Assembly (NCBI RefSeq): GCF_047730165.1
Contig: NZ_CP159834.1
Coordinates: 1,674,001 to 1,738,000 of the forward strand
DNA from: Patiriisocius sp047730165
GTDB taxonomy: Bacteria > Bacteroidota > Bacteroidia > Flavobacteriales > Flavobacteriaceae
Length of the DNA: 64,000 bases
Direction of reading: 5' to 3'
This document shows positions 1 through 11,324 of this stretch, piece by piece; positions within the stretch are counted from its first letter, which is position 1; the number at the start of each line of letters is the position of its first letter. The notes beneath the pieces were generated by a model. That model did no database searches. It saw only the letters and a list, made by a program, of their open reading frames with translations, and was not told the origin of the DNA. The position numbers and the translations under genes were made by a program.

Positions 1-2637
<2,637 letters not shown>

Positions 2638-2642
2638 ACGCA

Positions 2643-2660
2643 CCCCGTCTTCGGACGGGG
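2643..2660 (+). other. UUCG tetraloop hairpin just after 23S
   Basis: CCCCGTC-TTCG-GACGGGG forms a perfect 7-bp stem with an extra-stable UUCG loop, starting a few nt after the inferred 23S 3' end. It lacks a T-run, so it is more likely a processing or folding element of the pre-rRNA spacer than a terminator. Confidence 0.6.
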
Positions 2661-2796
2661 AGCTAACTCTTTTGCTTAATACATGTGTATTTACCTTAAT
2701 TAAAACTTTTTTCCTATTCTTATAGATATATGTTATGTTATTTCCCTACGGCTAGTAGGGTGACCAAACTGTTATAAACAGTGATGTCATAAAACT

Positions 2797-2903
2797 AAGG
2801 TGGTTATAGCGACGGGGCTCACCTCTTACCTTTCCGAACAGAGAAGTTAAGCCCGTTTGCGCCGATGGTACTGCACTCGTGGGAGAGTAGGTCGCCGCCT
2901 TCT
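2797..2903 (+). rRNA. rrf: 5S ribosomal RNA
   Basis: The sequence contains the typical 5S core 'CCGAACAGAGAAGTTAAGCC' followed by a 3' half with 'GGGAGAGTAGGTCGCCGCC'. The terminal helix pairs GGTGGTTATAGCGACGGGG-type 5' sequence with the CGCCGCC 3' end. Length about 107 nt as usual. It is the last gene of the rRNA operon, followed at once by a strong intrinsic terminator. Ends are estimated to within a few nt. Confidence 0.95.
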
Positions 2904-2905
2904 TT

Positions 2906-2944
2906 AAGACTTGATTCATTTATTTGAATCAAGTCTTTTTTTTT
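2906..2944 (+). terminator. rRNA operon terminator
   Basis: A perfect 13-bp stem AAGACTTGATTCA / TGAATCAAGTCTT with a 6-nt loop, followed by a run of T. It begins directly after 5S and ends the rRNA operon. Confidence 0.9.
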
Positions 2945-3581
2945 GCAATAAAATCAAACATAAATACGCAAACACGGGTACCGTGGTGATTTAAACTCTT
3001 ATTGGAAAATTGAATTCATGTAATTGTGCCTGACTTATATTAAACTTAATAGCGTACATCATATAATGAATTCAGCGCCTATTCACGTAAGACCAAAATG
3101 CTCTTAGATTAAAGTTTAAGTTTACATCAATTTCTCAGCTAACTCCATTTTTTTTGAACAATATTTAAACAAATAGATATCTTTAAATTAACCACAGAAA
3201 CTCATATTTGTTTGAACTTTTGATTATTTGAATGGAGGCTGTTTAATAAAGATTGTTAATTGATTGGAATTGAAAACATAGTGATGATTAAAGATGCAAG
3301 TATTACAAAGGAGAGTTGCAAAAGTTAAATATAGCGGTGTGACGTTATAATTTTCATACAATCACCCAAAATTGGAATTGCAATAGAGGTTAATCAGTTT
3401 TATTATTTCGAACTTGTGGTAGAATTTATATCAGCTTTAGTTTTATAAAATATCAAAAAAAAATTACATACAGCAAAGGGACTTGTGATATAAATCAAGA
3501 TGGTAGAGTAAGACAATTTTAGGGAAAGCAGAGAAAATAAAAGTCAAGTAGCCAGCAGTATTTAACGGTACTATAAAACAA
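2945..3581. other. gene-free spacer after rRNA operon
   Basis: About 640 bp of AT-rich sequence between the rRNA terminator and the end of the minus-strand DUF6095-like gene. I see no convincing reading frame, tRNA, terminator or repeat in it on either strand. The minus-strand gene cluster ends into this spacer without an obvious hairpin. Confidence 0.5.
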
Positions 3582-3803
3582 CTAAAAAATAGCCTGCATG
3601 AAAGTCTTTAGACCTTTAAAAATTAGCCAAATTGCGAGCGCGCCTAAAACAATACCGATAGAAAGTCCAACGTAAAACATATAGTTTTCTTTATTTAAAA
3701 AAGCTAGGGAAAGAAAATATGGGCTTAAAAATAGCAAAGGCAATGCAATCGCCAAACATTTAATGCCTTTTACAAGTATTCTTTGGTCTGTATGCTTAGT
3801 CAT
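3582..3803 (-). CDS. small DUF6095-like membrane protein
   Basis: A 73-residue protein with two hydrophobic segments (roughly residues 15-36 and 40-63 from the chosen start) joined by a short NKEN turn, so probably an inner-membrane hairpin protein. I chose the internal start MTKHTDQR rather than the upstream in-frame MQLIFIK, because the former overlaps the end of murQ by only 8 nt, typical of coupled genes. It resembles the DUF6095 family, short flavobacterial proteins often found next to murQ; this is recalled rather than searched. Function unknown. It is the last gene of the murQ-side minus-strand group. Confidence 0.6.
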   Translation of the reverse strand: MTKHTDQRILVKGIKCLAIALPLLFLSPYFLSLAFLNKENYMFYVGLSIGIVLGALAIWLIFKGLKTFMQAIF

Positions 3804-4611
3804 TTTGATAAAGATTAATTGCATTACGTACGTTTTTATGCTGTTCTAATAACATTGTTGCAGTGGGTCTATCTACATTTATTTCGCTCATTATCATACG
3901 GATACCGCGATCTACAAGTTTGTTATTGCTCAATTGCATATCGACCATTTTATTCCCTTTAATTCTGCCTAATTGAATCATCGCGGTCGTAGAAATCATA
4001 TTGAGCACCAGTTTTTGAGCTGTGCCAGCTTTCATTCGCGAACTACCAGTTACAAATTCTGGGCCAACCACTACCACAACAGGATATTGAGCCGTTTCGG
4101 CTAAGGGACTTCCTCCGTTACAAGTAATACAACCTGTAACAATATTGTTCGCATTACATTGCGTTAATGCACTTATCACATAAGGTGTAGTTCCGGAAGC
4201 TGCGATGCCAATAACAATATCTGCTTCGGAAATATGCTCCAATTGTAAATCCTGCCAGCCTTGTGTAGTACTATCTTCTGCAAATTCGACGGCTTCTCTT
4301 ATTGCTGCGTCACCACCGGCAATCAAACCAATAACTAACCCTTGGTCTACCCCAAAGGTAGGAGGGCATTCACTTGCATCAACTACTCCTAGCCTTCCAC
4401 TTGTACCAGCTCCAATATAGAAAAGGCGTCCTCCATTTTTTAATTTTTCAGAAACTACTGTTGTTAGCTTATTTATCTGAGGTAGTGATTTTTTTATAGA
4501 TAAAGCAACAGTCTGATCCTCTTTATTGATAGAAATCAGAATTTCTTCTACACTCATCTTTTCTAGGGAGTGATAATGAGAATCTGATTCTGTGGTTTTT
4601 TTAAAGTCCAT
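3796..4611 (-). CDS. murQ: N-acetylmuramic acid 6-phosphate etherase
   Basis: MurQ cleaves the lactyl ether of MurNAc-6-phosphate to give GlcNAc-6-phosphate and D-lactate, in cytoplasmic recycling of peptidoglycan sugars. The 271-residue protein has the SIS-fold sugar-phosphate site GAGTSGRLG (residues 67-75), followed by DASECPPTFGV, and then AVEFAEDS near residue 110. Glu81 and Glu112 sit where the two catalytic glutamates of the family are expected. 'GSSRMKAGTAQK' is another family signature. Length is slightly below the usual about 300, typical for Bacteroidota. The stop overlaps the start of the small downstream membrane gene; the DUF4249 gene ends 13 nt upstream. Confidence 0.95.
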   Translation of the reverse strand: MDFKKTTESDSHYHSLEKMSVEEILISINKEDQTVALSIKKSLPQINKLTTVVSEKLKNGGRLFYIGAGTSGRLGVVDASECPPTFGVDQGLVIGLIAGGDAAIREAVEFAEDSTTQGWQDLQLEHISEADIVIGIAASGTTPYVISALTQCNANNIVTGCITCNGGSPLAETAQYPVVVVVGPEFVTGSSRMKAGTAQKLVLNMISTTAMIQLGRIKGNKMVDMQLSNNKLVDRGIRMIMSEINVDRPTATMLLEQHKNVRNAINLYQND

Positions 4612-4624
4612 AAGAGACGCTGGT

Positions 4625-5431
4625 TTATTGTATGATATACATAAGAGTATCTCTTTCGGATACTCTAAAATACCCTAAGGGGAAATTGTCTGGGTTCGTT
4701 TCGTTCACTACATTGCCTCTTACTGTTGCAGGTTGCGTTTCAAATGGGCCGCCACCATCTTCAGAACCTTGTTGCAATAAAATGAACATAAAGTTACTGA
4801 AATTTCTGTCTACACCATCTAATTCAAAAAATACTTCATCTCCAGGTTCTAATTCTTCTGCTGTGTATAAAGCAAAAATCTGATTTCCATTAAAAAACTC
4901 ATCAGACGTAATGTCTCTATCACGTCCTTTTGTAGAAGAAGTTTGTACGTAATAATAGTTTTCTTCACCCACAGGATCGTTAAAAAATGCTTTAATTTCA
5001 ATTTCATCCCCTAAAAACCCTCCTTCATTATCTTGTTCTACATTTTTTTCCCAAGACGATACTGTTTCAATTTTTTCTGTAGCCGTAAAGGTGTCACCAG
5101 CGTATACTACTGTTATGGTATAGTCTGTATTATTTTCTGGTATTAAATCTGTTTTTGTAACGTACCTTCCGTTTTCTACGTGGCTTAATAAAAAGTTGTT
5201 ATTGCCATCGCTAATGCTGACTTGTGCATTTGTAACCGCTGGAATTCCGTCGTTAAAAAAGGGACCTGTTAGGGATAATTTGACTTCTGTTCCTCCTCCG
5301 TCATTAGTTAATAACCGGATCATTGTGGCTTCTACCACGAGTTTTGGTTCACTTTCATTTAAGTCGACATCAATAACTTCTTCACAAGATATGAGTAATA
5401 CTAGGCTAAAAAGTAGGGTTAAAATTCTCAT
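4625..5431 (-). CDS. DUF4249 lipoprotein, partner of TonB receptor
   Basis: A 268-residue exported lipoprotein: short hydrophobic leader and lipobox LLIS-C with Cys16, followed by acidic residues (EE), then 'DVDLNESEPKLVVEA', the signature start of DUF4249. The remainder is predicted beta-rich. Families of this type are encoded beside TonB-dependent receptors and are thought to be outer-membrane-associated accessory proteins analogous to SusD. Here it lies 3 nt downstream of the receptor gene on the same strand, so the two are surely co-transcribed. The substrate cannot be deduced. Confidence 0.85.
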   Translation of the reverse strand: MRILTLLFSLVLLISCEEVIDVDLNESEPKLVVEATMIRLLTNDGGGTEVKLSLTGPFFNDGIPAVTNAQVSISDGNNNFLLSHVENGRYVTKTDLIPENNTDYTITVVYAGDTFTATEKIETVSSWEKNVEQDNEGGFLGDEIEIKAFFNDPVGEENYYYVQTSSTKGRDRDITSDEFFNGNQIFALYTAEELEPGDEVFFELDGVDRNFSNFMFILLQQGSEDGGGPFETQPATVRGNVVNETNPDNFPLGYFRVSERDTLMYIIQ

Positions 5432-5434
5432 AGC

Positions 5435-7816
5435 TTAAAATTTAAAATTATAAGTGATCGATGGGATAATCCCGAAGATAGCCAGTTTTACAGCTTCGTT
5501 TTGTCCTATGTCTGTGTTTTCTCTAAAGGATATAGACGCTGCATTTTTCCTGTTATACACATTGTAAATGCTAAAAATCCATTCACTGGCCCAAGGTTTC
5601 TTTCTTGAACTATCGCGCTCTCTGCTCTTTTTTGGGATAAAAGTAGCAGAGAAATCCATTCTATGAAAGTCTGGCAATCGACTTGCGTTTCTTGGCTCGT
5701 ATACTGGAATGGTTAGTCCATCAAATTCATATTGGGCTGTAGGAAAAGTAAAAGGCAATCCAGTTTGATAAATGAGATTTGCAGCAAATGACCACTTCTT
5801 AGAATATTCATATTGAGCAGTAACAGAAACATCGTGTGTTTTATCCCAAGGCGAGTTGTACCAAGCACCGTTGTTAATTCCTATTTCATTCGGGGTTCTT
5901 CCGGGGGTGCGTTGTTCGCTTCTTGAAAGTGTATAAGCGATCCATCCAGTAAATCTACCTTGTGTTTTTCTAGCTAAAAATTCTAGCCCATACGCTCTAG
6001 CCTCTCCTGTAAGTAAAATTTGTTCTACAGCGTTATTTGCAATTAAATCTGCATCATCTACATAGTCCAGCCTGTTTTGAACCGTCTTGTAATAACTTTC
6101 TATTTCAATAGAAAACTGATCAAAGGCTTTGAAATACCCCACGGCTACTTGGTCTGCTAGTTGCGGGTCTATAAAACGGCCACTAGGAGCATAGATGTCA
6201 AAAGGAGTAGGAGAAGTCGTGTTGCTTATTAAATGAATGTATTGTGCTGTTCTATTATAACTTGCCTTAACGGAAGCATCTTCTGCTAATTGATAGGCAA
6301 CCGCTAAACGGGGCTCAAGATTTGCAAAGAATTTAATAGTTTCAGTTCTATCAAAACTTTCGGTACCAATGGCATCTGCTTTTTGGTATATATCTAGATC
6401 TTCATCATATATAATGGGATTATTATCTTCATATATATTTAACTCATCTTGTCCCAATCTATTGAATGTGGATAGGCGAACCCCAGCTTGCACATTTAGC
6501 TTATCTGTGATTTCAAACTCCCCATCGACATAGATGGCATTTTCGAAAGCATATTTTTCAGTAAGTTTAAAAGGGTTAATCCCTGAAGTGCTTGTGGTAG
6601 GTGAGATATCACCCGGATTAAAGGTGTAATGAATACTATTTAAGCCATAGCGTAGTTTCGTTTTTTCTGAAACGTAGTGAGTAAGGTCATATTTTAGATT
6701 AAAATTTTTCACCCCACTATCAAACTGGAATTCTACAAATTTTAATTCTAGACCATAGTAATAATCAGAATAGATGGCCGATAAGTTGCTAAATAGCTTG
6801 TTTGAAAATAAATGGTTCCATCTTAAATTTACGGTAGTATTTCCGAAGAGATTAGAGAAACTGTCTGAAATAGCAAATTTATCTCTCCCAAAATATCCAG
6901 AAAGGAACAACCTATTTTTATCGTTAATGTTATAGCTTATTTTAGTGTTTAAATCATAAAAGTAGGCAATGTTGTCATTATCAAATAACGGTAGAAATAA
7001 ATGCGCATAACTGCTACGACCCCCTATTAAAAAAGAAGCTTTATCTTTTACAATAGGACCTTCTAAAAGTAATCTGCTCGCGATAAGACCGATACCTCCA
7101 GTTGCTTTGTATTGTTTGTTATTACCATCCTTCTGATAAATATCTAACACAGAAGAAATACGCCCACCATACCTCGCAGGGATACCGCCTTTGTATAAAG
7201 TTAAGTCTTTGATTGCATCTGGATTAAACACAGAGAAAAAACCAAAAAGATGTGATGAATTAAAGAGGGTTGCTTCATCCAGGAGAATTAAATTTTGATC
7301 GGCAGCACCTCCGCGAACGTTAAAACCACTAGCGCCTTCTCCGGCATTCGTTACTCCAGGTAATAGTGTGATGGCTTTGATAACATCTGCCTCCCCAAGA
7401 ACGACTGGGATTTTTTTAATGGTGGAAGAATTCAGCGTATTTACACTCATTTGAGGATCACGTATATTGAGTTTTTCTTTGTCTACAATGATAACCACTT
7501 CATCTAGTGACTCTAGATTCTCAGACAGTGACAAATTTTTTGTGATAGAAGCCTGCAAATCAATCGTTAATATTTCCGAAGTGAAACCAATACTAGTATA
7601 TCGCATCTCATAAGTTCCTGCCGGGAGTGTGATGGAATAAAACCCATATACATTTGTGACTGCTCCCGCGTTTTCTGAGGGAACGATCACGTTGATACCA
7701 ATAAGTGTTTCTCCAGAGTCTGTATCTGAAACTGTACCGCTAATCGTAAATTTTTCTTGTCCTGTAACTGAAAGTGTGAAGATTGAAAAAAGTATAAAAA
7801 TAAAAAATTGTTTCAT
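5435..7816 (-). CDS. TonB-dependent outer membrane receptor
   Basis: A 793-residue outer-membrane receptor. Signal peptide residues 1-19; a carboxypeptidase-regulatory-like domain at about 22-100 (ISGTVSDTDSGETLIGINV), typical of Bacteroidota receptors; plug domain about 115-225 with 'GFNVRGGAADQNLILLDEA' and 'GGIPARYGGR'; then a 22-strand-type beta-barrel ending in an aromatic residue (ITYNFKF). It would import a ligand using TonB energy; ligand unknown. It heads a two-gene unit with the DUF4249 lipoprotein, so together they resemble a SusCD-like pair but of the DUF4249 type. It ends 3 nt before that gene. Confidence 0.93.
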   Translation of the reverse strand: MKQFFIFILFSIFTLSVTGQEKFTISGTVSDTDSGETLIGINVIVPSENAGAVTNVYGFYSITLPAGTYEMRYTSIGFTSEILTIDLQASITKNLSLSENLESLDEVVIIVDKEKLNIRDPQMSVNTLNSSTIKKIPVVLGEADVIKAITLLPGVTNAGEGASGFNVRGGAADQNLILLDEATLFNSSHLFGFFSVFNPDAIKDLTLYKGGIPARYGGRISSVLDIYQKDGNNKQYKATGGIGLIASRLLLEGPIVKDKASFLIGGRSSYAHLFLPLFDNDNIAYFYDLNTKISYNINDKNRLFLSGYFGRDKFAISDSFSNLFGNTTVNLRWNHLFSNKLFSNLSAIYSDYYYGLELKFVEFQFDSGVKNFNLKYDLTHYVSEKTKLRYGLNSIHYTFNPGDISPTTSTSGINPFKLTEKYAFENAIYVDGEFEITDKLNVQAGVRLSTFNRLGQDELNIYEDNNPIIYDEDLDIYQKADAIGTESFDRTETIKFFANLEPRLAVAYQLAEDASVKASYNRTAQYIHLISNTTSPTPFDIYAPSGRFIDPQLADQVAVGYFKAFDQFSIEIESYYKTVQNRLDYVDDADLIANNAVEQILLTGEARAYGLEFLARKTQGRFTGWIAYTLSRSEQRTPGRTPNEIGINNGAWYNSPWDKTHDVSVTAQYEYSKKWSFAANLIYQTGLPFTFPTAQYEFDGLTIPVYEPRNASRLPDFHRMDFSATFIPKKSRERDSSRKKPWASEWIFSIYNVYNRKNAASISFRENTDIGQNEAVKLAIFGIIPSITYNFKF

Positions 7817-7859
7817 AAAATAAAAGGTCTTCTGTATAACAGAATACCTAAGGTATTTA

Positions 7860-10085
7860 TTATTCGATATCGTTTAAAATTGCATTGAATGTTTTACTTG
7901 GCCGCATATGAGAAACAACCAATGTTTCTGTAGGCTCATAATAACCGCCAATATCTACTTTGCTTCCTTGGGCTGCATTCAATTCGTTCATTATAATGGA
8001 CTCATTGTTTTTTAGTCTATCTGCGATAGGAGTAAAGCGATCGCATAATTCTGAATCGTTACTTTCTGCTAGTGCTTCTGCCCAATATCTCGCTAAGTAA
8101 TAATGGCTCCCTCTATTGTCTATTTCGTTTACTTTACGAGAAGGGCCTTTCTTGTTTTCTAACAATTTTTCTGTGGCTTCATCTAAAGCTTCTCCTAGTT
8201 TAATTGCGTTTTTGTTATTATACGTCTGACCTAAATGTTCTAATGAAACTGCTAGGGCTAAAAACTCTCCAAGAGAATCCCATCTAAGGTGTCCTTCTTC
8301 TTCAAACTGTTGTACGTGCTTCGGGGCAGAACCTCCAGCACCTGTTTCAAATAAACCGCCACCATTCATTAATGGGACTATAGAAAGCATTTTTGCACTC
8401 GTTCCTAATTCTAGAATAGGGAAGAGATCTGTAAGGTAGTCTCTTAGTACATTACCGGTTACAGAAATTGTATTTTCACCTTTCTGGACTCTTGCTAGTG
8501 TATAGTTAGTGGCCTCTTCTTGAGATAAGATTTTAATGTCTAATCCAGAAGTGTCGTGATTAGGTAAATAGGTGTTTACCTTTTTAATAATCTCTGCATC
8601 ATGAGCGCGGTCTTCATCTAACCAGAAAACTAATGGCCATCTAGTAGCTCTACCTCTTGATACTGCTAGCTTTACCCAATCTTGAATAGGCAAGTCTTTT
8701 ACTTGACACATGCGCCAGATATCACCTTTTTCTACAGTGTGTTCCATTAGAGTCGTGCCATCTTGATCTAAGACACTTACTTTTCCTGATTCAGGAATTT
8801 GAAACGTCTTATCATGAGACCCATATTCTTCGGCCTTTTGAGCCATTAATCCTACATTAGGAACTGTACCCATTGTAGTGGGGTCAAAAGCGCCGTTTTC
8901 TCTACAAAAATCTAAAGTTGCTTGGTATAAAGGTGCGTAGCTGCTATCTGGAATAACAGCTTTAGTATCTTGTTGTTTTCCTTCTTTATTCCACATTTGC
9001 CCTGATGTGCGTATCATAGCTGGCATGGACGCGTCAATAATAACATCACTTGGCACGTGTAAATTAGTGATTCCTTTGTCGCTGTTTACCATGGCTAGGT
9101 CTGGACCATTTGCTAAAGCTGAGGCAAGATCTACTTCAATTATAGCTCTAATTACAGACTCCATTTCAGGCAACTTGTCTAATAAATCTCCCAAACCATT
9201 GTTTACATCTACTCCTGCATTTTCGAGGGCTGTTTCGTGTTTTTCAAAAACGTCTTTAAAGAAAATTTTCACAGCGTGACCAAAAATAATAGGATCACTC
9301 ACTTTCATCATCGTTGCTTTCAAGTGAAGAGAAAACAAAACGCCTTGTTCTTTTGCATCCTTTACTTGCGCTTCTAAAAAAGCGAGTAATTTCTTCTTGT
9401 TCATTACGGTAGCATCGATAATCTCACCGGCTAATACTGCTATATTTTCCTTGAGAACAATTTCTTGTCCTGATGTCTTCTTGAGTATAATATTTACCGC
9501 TCCTTCCTTTACAAGCGTTACAGATTGTTCGTTATGTCTAAAGTCTCCTTCGCTCATTGTTGACACGTGCGTTTTAGAACTACTGCTCCAAGCACCCATA
9601 CTATGTGGGTTTTTTTTTGCGTAATTTTTAACTGCTTTAGGAGCTCTACGGTCACTGTTTCCTTCTCTTAATACTGGATTTACAGCACTACCTTTAATCT
9701 TATTGTATGTTGTTTGAATTGATTTGTCCTGAGCCGTTGTTGGGTCTTCTGGATAGTCAGGAATGGCAAAACCTTTTGCTTGGAGTTCTTTTATCGCATC
9801 ATTTAATTGAGGAACAGAAGCGCTTATGTTAGGAAGCTTAATGATATTTGCTTCAGGCATTTTTGCTAATTCGCCAAGCTCCGTCAGTGCGTCATTTACT
9901 CGTTGATCTGGATTTAAAAAATCTGGAAAATTTGCCAAAATTCTAGCAGCTAGTGAGATGTCACGTGTTTCAACTACTATTTTTGAGGGAGCGGTAAACG
10001 CCTTAACAATAGGAAGAAAAGATTGAGTAGCAAGTGCGGGTGCCTCGTCTGTTTTAGTATAGATAATTTTAGCAACTTTTGACAT
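7860..10085 (-). CDS. icd: NADP-dependent isocitrate dehydrogenase, monomeric type
   Basis: Oxidative decarboxylation of isocitrate to 2-oxoglutarate in the TCA cycle, making NADPH. The 741-residue length and N-terminus (IIYTKTDEAPALATQSFLPI) are those of the large monomeric IDH-II family, not the dimeric 400-residue enzyme. Conserved stretches include 'NSDRRAPKAVKNYAKKNPHS', 'DASMPAMIRTSGQMW', 'GTVPNVGLMAQKAEEYGSHD' and 'GGGLFETGAGGSAPKH'. It has its own likely promoter (-7 box TATATTTG 46 nt upstream) and is separated by 43 nt from the TonB receptor downstream, where two small palindromes near 7828-7856 might slow transcription. Confidence 0.97.
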   Translation of the reverse strand: MSKVAKIIYTKTDEAPALATQSFLPIVKAFTAPSKIVVETRDISLAARILANFPDFLNPDQRVNDALTELGELAKMPEANIIKLPNISASVPQLNDAIKELQAKGFAIPDYPEDPTTAQDKSIQTTYNKIKGSAVNPVLREGNSDRRAPKAVKNYAKKNPHSMGAWSSSSKTHVSTMSEGDFRHNEQSVTLVKEGAVNIILKKTSGQEIVLKENIAVLAGEIIDATVMNKKKLLAFLEAQVKDAKEQGVLFSLHLKATMMKVSDPIIFGHAVKIFFKDVFEKHETALENAGVDVNNGLGDLLDKLPEMESVIRAIIEVDLASALANGPDLAMVNSDKGITNLHVPSDVIIDASMPAMIRTSGQMWNKEGKQQDTKAVIPDSSYAPLYQATLDFCRENGAFDPTTMGTVPNVGLMAQKAEEYGSHDKTFQIPESGKVSVLDQDGTTLMEHTVEKGDIWRMCQVKDLPIQDWVKLAVSRGRATRWPLVFWLDEDRAHDAEIIKKVNTYLPNHDTSGLDIKILSQEEATNYTLARVQKGENTISVTGNVLRDYLTDLFPILELGTSAKMLSIVPLMNGGGLFETGAGGSAPKHVQQFEEEGHLRWDSLGEFLALAVSLEHLGQTYNNKNAIKLGEALDEATEKLLENKKGPSRKVNEIDNRGSHYYLARYWAEALAESNDSELCDRFTPIADRLKNNESIIMNELNAAQGSKVDIGGYYEPTETLVVSHMRPSKTFNAILNDIE

Positions 10086-10131
10086 GTATCTGGTCTTATT
10101 TAAATGTATAAATCTTCGTTTTAGAGAAGTG

Positions 10132-10139
10132 CAAATATA
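10132..10139 (-). promoter_or_regulatory. -7 promoter box for icd
   Basis: Minus-strand TATATTTG followed by CA matches the Bacteroidota -7 consensus TAnnTTTG, 46 nt before the icd start. I find no clear -33 TTG at the usual spacing. Confidence 0.45.
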
Positions 10140-10190
10140 CGGATTTGTAGCGCAGTATAAAAGCTAGAGAAGTGTCAAAAAATGGAAATA

Positions 10191-10230
10191 AAAAAGCCAT
10201 AACAAGTCCTGAAACATTGCTATGGCTTTA
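10191..10230 (-). terminator. minus-strand terminator with no obvious gene upstream
   Basis: Read on the minus strand, AAAGCCATAGCAATG pairs with a nearly complementary arm ending in TATGGCTTTTTT, so it looks like an intrinsic terminator. It lies between icd and the rplS terminator; rplS already has its own terminator at 10648-10682, so the transcript ended here would start somewhere in 10231-10640. No convincing protein frame is present there. Confidence 0.5.
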
Positions 10231-10521
10231 TGTGGCTAACCTTTTACCAACGGACTCCTTGAAAGCTCTTAATGCAGTTTTGTTATATGGCTGCTGCTGT
10301 GGGCTATACACAAGTCTTAATTTTTATCGAGCAATAACTTTCGTTATCCTATGCTTTTTAAACTTTAAGACTTTTTCTCTAAATTCGAGTGTTCAGCGAT
10401 CAAAACCACGTTCCACTTTTATAAATTTTAGAAAAAATAAGAAAACATTTTTTACATTTTTACTATCATTAACCTAATCGTAAAATTATAATGAAATTAC
10501 TAGAATAAAGAACATTTTCAA

Positions 10522-10555
10522 ATATCAAGACGTGACCTAGATCACATCTTGATAT
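10522..10555. promoter_or_regulatory. 34-bp palindrome with CRP-type operator core
   Basis: Arms ATATCAAGACGTGA and TCACATCTTGATAT are complementary with one mismatch around a 6-nt centre. The core GTGA-N6-TCACA is the arrangement bound by CRP/FNR-family regulators in other bacteria. It could equally be a hairpin in a transcript, but neither side carries a strong T-run. It lies between rplS and icd. Confidence 0.4.
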
Positions 10556-10647
10556 GTTAAAAGTAAATAGTTTTTCTGAAATATCGATTGCTTATAGAGT
10601 GCTAATTGTCAACAGGTTATGAACTTTGGTTATTAACAATTGTTCAC

Positions 10648-10682
10648 AAAAAAAGCGTCCTTCAAGTGATATGAAGGACGCT
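10648..10682 (-). terminator. rplS terminator
   Basis: Minus-strand 11-bp stem AGCGTCCTTCA / TGAAGGACGCT with a 7-nt loop and a following run of seven T, 21 nt past the rplS stop codon. Confidence 0.85.
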
Positions 10683-10703
10683 GAGTATTTGACAGGTTGT
10701 CTA

Positions 10704-11054
10704 CTAGTATCTTTGTTCTTTGATACGGGCTTTTTTACCTGTAAGGCCTCTAAAGTAGTAGATACGTTTTCTACGAACACTACCTTTTTTATTAATTTCT
10801 ATTTTCTGAAGTGCTGGCATATTCACTGGGAATATACGTTCTACACCAACAGTACCAGACATTTTTCTGATAGTAAAGGTTTTTAATAATCCAGTACCTT
10901 TTACTTGGATTACAACACCTCTAAAAAACTGTGTTCTTGTTTTTTCTCCTTCACGAATTTCATAAAACACAGTGATAGTATCACCGGCAGAAAATTCTGG
11001 AAAATCTTTTTTGGTTACAAATTCATCTTGTACAAATTTTACTAACGCTTCCAT
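10704..11054 (-). CDS. rplS: 50S ribosomal protein L19
   Basis: bL19, a 116-residue protein of the large subunit at the 30S-50S interface. The sequence shows the family core 'FSAGDTITVFYEIREGEKTR', 'FRGVVIQVKGTGLLKTFTIR', 'GVERIFPV' and the basic C-terminus 'RRKRIYYFRGLTGKKARI'. Length is normal. It is monocistronic here: a near-consensus promoter lies about 95 nt upstream and a strong terminator follows. The roughly 90-nt leader might carry autoregulatory structure, which is common for ribosomal proteins, but no known motif is recognised. Confidence 0.97.
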   Translation of the reverse strand: MEALVKFVQDEFVTKKDFPEFSAGDTITVFYEIREGEKTRTQFFRGVVIQVKGTGLLKTFTIRKMSGTVGVERIFPVNMPALQKIEINKKGSVRRKRIYYFRGLTGKKARIKEQRY

Positions 11055-11149
11055 TTTTTATTATTTGATAGTTTACTTTATAACGACATCCACGTTTCTC
11101 GCCAGAGGTTGAAATAAAGGGTTGCCTAGCTTCTAAAGTTAAGCGGCTG

Positions 11150-11179
11150 CAAAAATAGTGTTTTTATCTATTTGGGCAA
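11150..11179 (-). promoter_or_regulatory. rplS promoter (-33 TTG, 19-nt spacer, -7 TATTTTTG)
   Basis: On the minus strand, TTG (11179-11177), a 19-nt spacer and TATTTTTG (11157-11150) followed by CA match the Bacteroidota housekeeping promoter arrangement. It is the best promoter match in the window. Confidence 0.7.
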
Positions 11180-11292
11180 TAAAATTACTGTTTATTTAAT
11201 AGGAACATACTATTAATGAACCGCATATTAATGATACCGTCCCCTGAGGGAGACGATATTTTATGCTAATGGTATCTAAGCTCCTATTAAGA

Positions 11293-11315
11293 GATTTGCT
11301 GAAGCTCAGCAAATC
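11293..11315 (-). terminator. hairpin after the HYR-repeat gene
   Basis: Perfect 10-bp stem GATTTGCTGA / TCAGCAAATC with a 3-nt loop, 10 nt beyond the stop codon of the minus-strand gene at 11325. There is no T-run after it, so it may be a Rho-dependent or RNA-stabilising hairpin. Confidence 0.45.
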
Positions 11316-11324
11316 CTATTTCTA

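Noticed and set aside
10172..10477. 101-residue plus-strand frame between icd and rplS
   Set aside because: Covers a terminator hairpin, has odd composition and no family resemblance; more likely non-coding.
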